NCBI RefSeq assembly: GCF_042654525.1
Contig: NZ_JBHSGP010000007.1
Location: 62,001 to 126,000 of the forward strand
Reading direction: 5' to 3'
DNA: 64,000 nucleotides
Source of the DNA: Geojedonia litorea
Lineage (GTDB): Bacteria > Bacteroidota > Bacteroidia > Flavobacteriales > Flavobacteriaceae
Shown here in pieces: positions 60,556 to 64,000 of the stretch. The position numbers and the translations under genes were made by a program. The notes below the pieces were generated by a model that was not told the DNA's origin, did no database searches, and saw only the letters and a program-made list of their open reading frames with translations. Position 1 is the stretch's first letter, and every line of letters starts with the position of its first letter.

Positions 60556-60570
60556 CCATAAAGTTTATGG
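60556..60570 (+). promoter_or_regulatory. Perfect inverted repeat upstream of the symporter gene (possible operator)
   Basis: CCATAAA-G-TTTATGG, 7-bp arms around one base, 76 nt before the ATG at 60647. Its size and symmetry suit a dimeric repressor. No regulator gene is adjacent. Confidence 0.35.
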
Positions 60571-60646
60571 TAAATGTACAGACGCCATTTTTTTAGTATC
60601 TTCCAACACATTTTGAAAATTTAATTCAATAACTAACTAATTTACT

Positions 60647-62299
60647 ATGATTGGAATCATTTCTTTTATTGGCTTTACTGCATTGGTGGCCGTTATTTCG
60701 TACTACGCAACCCGAACCACTGATGAAACCTCTTCCGATGGATATTTTTTAGGAGGAAGAAGTTTAACGGCAGGTGTTATAGCAGGGTCCTTATTACTTA
60801 CTAATCTATCAACAGAACAAATTGTAGGATTAAACGGTAGTGCTTATACCGATGGGCTTTCGGTTATGGCCTGGGAAACATTGGCGGCTATAGCTATGGT
60901 TGTTACTGCTGTTTTTTTACTGCCCAGATACCTTAAAAGTGGATTGACCACTATACCTCAATTTTTAGCAAGTAGGTTTGATGTAGCCACAAAAACTATT
61001 ACGTCTGGCTTGTTTTTAACGGGTTATGTTGTGGTCTTGCTTCCAGTTATCTTATATTCGGGTTCTGTAGCTATTAGTGGTATGTTTGACGTGCCAACCT
61101 TGCTGAATGTTTCGGATACAACTGCTTTGATAATTTGTATTTGGGGTATAGGTATTATTGGATCTATATATGCGGTATTTGGAGGGCTTAAAGCTGTAGC
61201 CGTTTCAGATTCGATTAATGCTATTGGTTTATTAATTGGAGGAATTCTTATTCCTGTTTTTGGGTTAATGGCTATTGGTGATGGATCCGTTTTTGGAGGA
61301 TTGGATACCTTAATGTCTGCAAATCCAGAGCGTTTTGATTCAACAGGTAATCCTGGTCAAGAAGTTCCGTTTTCAACCATTTTTACTGGGATGATGCTAG
61401 TGCAATTATTCTATTGGGGAACTAATCAACAGATTATTCAAAGAGCATTAGGTGCAAAAAGTTTGGCTGAAGGTCAAAAAGGTTTGGTTCTAGCTTCATT
61501 TATTAAAATTTTAGGGCCATTAATTTTGGTTTTGCCTGGAATGATAGCCTATCATTACTTTAATGGCGAATTGGCCTCAAGCGATTTGGCATACCCAGAA
61601 CTGGTTCGTGCGGTGCTACCTAAATACCTTGTTGGCTTTTTCGCAGCAGTATTATTTGGGGCTATTTTAAGTTCGTTTAATAGTGTGTTGAATAGTTCGG
61701 TTACTCTATTTGGTATCGATATTTATAAACAGCATATTAATAAAGAAGCACCAGAGCGAACTGTAGTTAAATATGGTAAGATATTTGGTATTTGTTTGGC
61801 TTTGTCGGCAATGTTTATTGCGCCTTTAATTGCCAATGCAGGAAGCTTGTTTAACTATTTACAAGAGATTAACGGAATTTATAGTATCCCTATTCTTACC
61901 ATTATTGTGGTTGGTTATGTGACTAAAAGAGTTCCAGCTATTGCCGCAAAAATTGGAATTATTTCGGGTTCATTGATGTATATTATTAGTCAATTTATTA
62001 TTGGTCCAAATAGAATAGAAGACGCTCTAAATACTGCAAAAGCTGCAGGTATAACTGATCCAAGTGAATTAAAATTGATTGCAGCCGATGCTTATCCTCA
62101 TTTTTTACATGTTATGGCTATTCTTTTTGTTTCTAACATTATTATTATGCTGATAATAGGCTATTTCTTCCCAAGAAAAGAAGCCTATACACAAGAATAT
62201 ACCAAACAAGTAGATATTACTCCATGGAAACATGTTAAACTCGTTGGAGCTCTAATTACTTTAGTTGTAATAACTATCTATATTTATTTTATGAAATAA
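60647..62299 (+). CDS. Sodium:solute symporter family transporter
   Basis: A 550-residue inner-membrane carrier with about 14 hydrophobic segments. Family signs are the N-terminal SSDGYFLGGRSLTAGVIAGS and the LTNLSTEQIVGLNGSAYTDG segment. The central GLKAVAVSDSINAIGLLIGG motif of the SSS family and YWGTNQQIIQRALGAKSLAE are also present. The last two resemble the YidK/vSGLT sugar-type branch. The substrate, perhaps a sugar, is not determined. It ends at a strong terminator. Confidence 0.92.
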   Translation: MIGIISFIGFTALVAVISYYATRTTDETSSDGYFLGGRSLTAGVIAGSLLLTNLSTEQIVGLNGSAYTDGLSVMAWETLAAIAMVVTAVFLLPRYLKSGLTTIPQFLASRFDVATKTITSGLFLTGYVVVLLPVILYSGSVAISGMFDVPTLLNVSDTTALIICIWGIGIIGSIYAVFGGLKAVAVSDSINAIGLLIGGILIPVFGLMAIGDGSVFGGLDTLMSANPERFDSTGNPGQEVPFSTIFTGMMLVQLFYWGTNQQIIQRALGAKSLAEGQKGLVLASFIKILGPLILVLPGMIAYHYFNGELASSDLAYPELVRAVLPKYLVGFFAAVLFGAILSSFNSVLNSSVTLFGIDIYKQHINKEAPERTVVKYGKIFGICLALSAMFIAPLIANAGSLFNYLQEINGIYSIPILTIIVVGYVTKRVPAIAAKIGIISGSLMYIISQFIIGPNRIEDALNTAKAAGITDPSELKLIAADAYPHFLHVMAILFVSNIIIMLIIGYFFPRKEAYTQEYTKQVDITPWKHVKLVGALITLVVITIYIYFMK

Positions 62300-62319
62300 A
62301 ACGTCCAATAATCACATTT

Positions 62320-62351
62320 AAAAAGCCTTTTCATTTGAAAAGGCTTTTTTT
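62320..62351 (+). terminator. Intrinsic terminator after the symporter gene
   Basis: AAAAAGCCTTTTC pairs perfectly with GAAAAGGCTTTTT around a 4-nt loop, then T-run; 20 nt after the stop. Confidence 0.9.
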
Positions 62352-62534
62352 GTAATCTATTATTAGCCCAGTAATTCAATTTATTTTGTATCTTTAAAAC
62401 ACTCCAAAACAGATCTTTATATTATCTGCTGAATTTTTTCAATTCGTCAATAATACGATTACTATAGTGCATTTTATTACAAAATTATCATTTTGCAAAA
62501 GCTGTATTATGATTCTAACCAACAAATTAATATT

Positions 62535-63305
62535 ATGAAAAAAAAATCAATTTCTTTTTTAATAATGGTGGCTATGCTTTTTGGAGCTATAGAAACCATT
62601 AATGCCCAAGATAGTTCTGAAACCTACAAAATATGGGAAGATATTATGCTAACTCCTGATAATACTAAACTCAAAGTTTTACAAGAAAATATGAGAAAGC
62701 ATAATGCCACTTACCATAAAAGTGGACCGCACAAGGCTACTGTTTACAATATTACCTCTGGACCTAACGCTGGTAATATTATTTGGGAAATGGGCCCTAT
62801 GATGTACAAGCATAATGACACCCGTCCAGCAGAAGGTAGTCATGACGCCGACTGGAGGGATAATGTTATGCCTTACATTAAAAAAATTCAAACCATTGAA
62901 TATTGGCGTTCCAATGACAAGCTAAATAATACCGATATGCTTGATGACGATAATTCTAAATACCCAATAATGTTCGTGAGATATTTTGAAATCAAAGATG
63001 GACCAACCCCAGGTGTGAATACCTTTTTTGAAAGAATAAGTAAAACCGTTAAAGCTCTTGAAGGCGTGAATCCTTGGGGTGTTTATTATAATGAATTTAG
63101 ACAAGGAGATTTAGGTCGTCATATTGCTACGTTTAGTTTTAGCCCCAATTGGGCAGATTTTGATAGGGATGTGAATTGGGTTGAAACCTTTAAAAAAGTT
63201 AATGGTGAGAATTCTTGGCAAAATCAACAAGATTTGTTTAATGCAACGTTTGAGAACAGCTGGGATGAAATCTGGGTTTATAATAAACACATGAGCGGTC
63301 ACTAG
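62535..63305 (+). CDS. Secreted protein of unknown function, possibly with two ferredoxin-like repeats
   Basis: A 256-residue protein from the ATG at 62535; the frame extends to a TTG at 62493, but the signal peptide (MKKKSISFLIMVAMLFGAIE, cut near INAQ) begins at the ATG. The mature part is rich in Trp, Asn and Asp. Two segments end in similar Trp-containing strands (IIWEMGPMMY and the final WDEIWVYNK), and each is preceded by a helix-strand pattern. This could be a tandem dimeric alpha-beta barrel of the NIPSNAP/EthD kind. That is inference; no family is recognised. It follows the symporter but beyond a terminator. Confidence 0.72.
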   Translation: MKKKSISFLIMVAMLFGAIETINAQDSSETYKIWEDIMLTPDNTKLKVLQENMRKHNATYHKSGPHKATVYNITSGPNAGNIIWEMGPMMYKHNDTRPAEGSHDADWRDNVMPYIKKIQTIEYWRSNDKLNNTDMLDDDNSKYPIMFVRYFEIKDGPTPGVNTFFERISKTVKALEGVNPWGVYYNEFRQGDLGRHIATFSFSPNWADFDRDVNWVETFKKVNGENSWQNQQDLFNATFENSWDEIWVYNKHMSGH

Positions 63306-63361
63306 TAGCTGAATTCGTATCAAGAAATTGGTTGATAGCAAACTTTTGTAATAGATGTAAC

Positions 63362-63392
63362 AAAAAAACCTCTCCTAATGGAGAGGTTTTTA
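63362..63392. terminator. Bidirectional terminator between the secreted-protein gene and ssrA
   Basis: AAAACCTCTCC/GGAGAGGTTTT with a 4-nt loop, with an A-run on the left and a T-run on the right. It can end both the plus-strand gene and the minus-strand tmRNA. Confidence 0.88.
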
Positions 63393-63415
63393 TTTCTAAA
63401 AAGTTTAAAGTTTAG

Positions 63416-63808
63416 TGGAGTCGGAGAGAATCGAACTCTCGTCCAAACAAGTAACCAAATAGCCTTCTACACGTTTAGTTTTTTCATGGTTTTCGATTGT
63501 AAGCTGATTAAAAACACTCTACTTACAACTTATCTTTTTTAGTTTCAAATAGTCATCAAAGCGCTAACTATTCTAGGTTTACTTTTACGATGCCTCTAAT
63601 CAGACCGCCGTTAACCAAGGCTTTCAAGAGACATTTAGCTTTCACGCCTGGCGTGACAAAGGCTAATTCTTACTTTATTCAGAATTAAGCAGCTAAAGCG
63701 TAGTTATTCTCGCCGTTTAAAATTTGACCTAGCCTTTTACGTGTTTCAAAGTCATTACACGACGTGCTTACCATTTAATTAATCTCGCTGTCAAAACCAG
63801 TCGACCCC
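63416..63808 (-). ncRNA. ssrA: Transfer-messenger RNA
   Basis: About 393 nt. The 5' end GGGGTCG (63808-63802) pairs fully with the 3' CGACTCC (63423-63417). The tRNA-like domain holds TTTTGACAGCG near the 5' end and a T arm with GTTCGATTC near the 3' end. The tag reading frame (63714-63685) encodes GENNYALAA followed by TAA, typical of flavobacteria, and marks stalled products for proteolysis. CCA is not encoded: the three bases after the discriminator are CTA, so the end must be added by an enzyme. Several internal inverted repeats fit the pseudoknots. Confidence 0.96.
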
Positions 63809-63826
63809 TAAATAGTAATAAGGATG

Positions 63827-63860
63827 CAAAGTTATCAAAAAGTTTGGTTAACCTTGCAAA
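63827..63860 (-). promoter_or_regulatory. Promoter of ssrA
   Basis: On the minus strand, TTTG (63860-63857), 22 nt, TAACTTTG (63834-63827), 18 nt ahead of the mature 5' end. The spacing is at the long end of the usual range. Confidence 0.65.
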
Positions 63861-63937
63861 TCCTAGTATTTTCGTGCAAAAATTATTCCGTTTTTTGATT
63901 AAGGTTTTACCAATTTTATCACATAGTATTTTTTATA

Positions 63938-64000
63938 ATGAGTATTAAATTTGCAATCATTAAAGAGCGAAAAAATCCACCGGATAGACGCGTCGTTTTT
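63938..64000 (+). CDS. ald: Alanine dehydrogenase, N-terminal fragment
   Basis: Only 21 codons are present before the window ends. They read MSIKFAIIKERKNPPDRRVV plus one more residue. The FAIIKERKNPPDRRV pattern fits the N-terminus of flavobacterial alanine dehydrogenase (NAD-dependent alanine/pyruvate interconversion), although the related transhydrogenase alpha subunit shares this fold. The gene is divergent from ssrA. Confidence 0.7.
   Translation, partial: MSIKFAIIKERKNPPDRRVVF

Noticed and set aside
60449..60646. Riboswitch upstream of the symporter gene
   Set aside because: Apart from the CCATAAA palindrome no conserved riboswitch core or expression platform could be seen.
1..64000. 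CRISPR arrays, insertion sequences, prophage, tRNA or rRNA genes
   Set aside because: I looked for regular spaced repeats, transposase or integrase motifs and tRNA-like arms on both strands and found none apart from the tRNA-like part of ssrA.

Overview
The window is AT-rich chromosomal DNA from a member of the Bacteroidota, almost certainly a marine-type Flavobacteriaceae. The evidence is the TAnnTTTG promoter boxes with an upstream TTG, a SusC/RagA-type receptor fragment, a tmRNA whose tag reads GENNYALAA, zinc-free S14 and L36, and several Bacteroidota-typical families (DUF2480, DUF3078, DUF5689). No phage, insertion sequence, CRISPR array, tRNA or rRNA was seen. Nearly all of it is single-copy housekeeping sequence.

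Layout. 1-2204 (minus): the N-terminus of a SusC-like receptor and a BamA/TamA-like barrel. 2380-19625 (plus): one continuous str-S10-spc-alpha ribosomal supercluster (rpsL-rpsG-fusA-rpsJ through rpoA-rplQ) with no tuf, adk or map. Most junctions there are 0-20 nt, but a few are 60-145 nt and hold inverted repeats that may be autoregulatory RNA sites. 19707-27586: a secreted protein of unknown function bracketed by twin terminators, carA, eno, a DUF481 barrel (minus), gltA, an amidinotransferase-fold hydrolase and an M20 peptidase. 27602-32360 (minus): acyl-CoA-binding protein, psd, cdsA, a LUD protein, ftsH and rsfS. 32456-34960: birA, an SRPBCC protein, pyrE and a NUDIX hydrolase.

34986-43490 (minus): a complete trpEGDCFBA operon followed 9 nt later by a pullulanase lipoprotein. 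It is preceded by a readable attenuator: promoter, leader peptide with three consecutive Trp codons, a candidate antiterminator and a terminator. 43570-46712: a YceI/MarR pair with a palindromic operator, then two thioredoxin-fold proteins and two rhodaneses. 46791-49575: a lipoprotein, sufE, a SufT/MIP18-like protein, DUF2480 and DUF3078. 49627-50838: hflX.

50962-57798 is the most system-like accessory region. Two paralogous endonuclease/exonuclease/phosphatase proteins flank a TonB-dependent receptor and a DUF5689 lipoprotein, plausibly a scavenging unit for nucleic acids or another phosphoester. 57935-63305: dsbD, a small coiled-coil membrane protein, a sodium:solute symporter and a secreted protein of unknown function. 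The window ends with ssrA (minus) and the first 21 codons of an alanine dehydrogenase gene (plus).

Gene identities come from reading motifs and lengths. No database search or RNA folding was run, so promoter, operator and RNA-structure calls are by eye.
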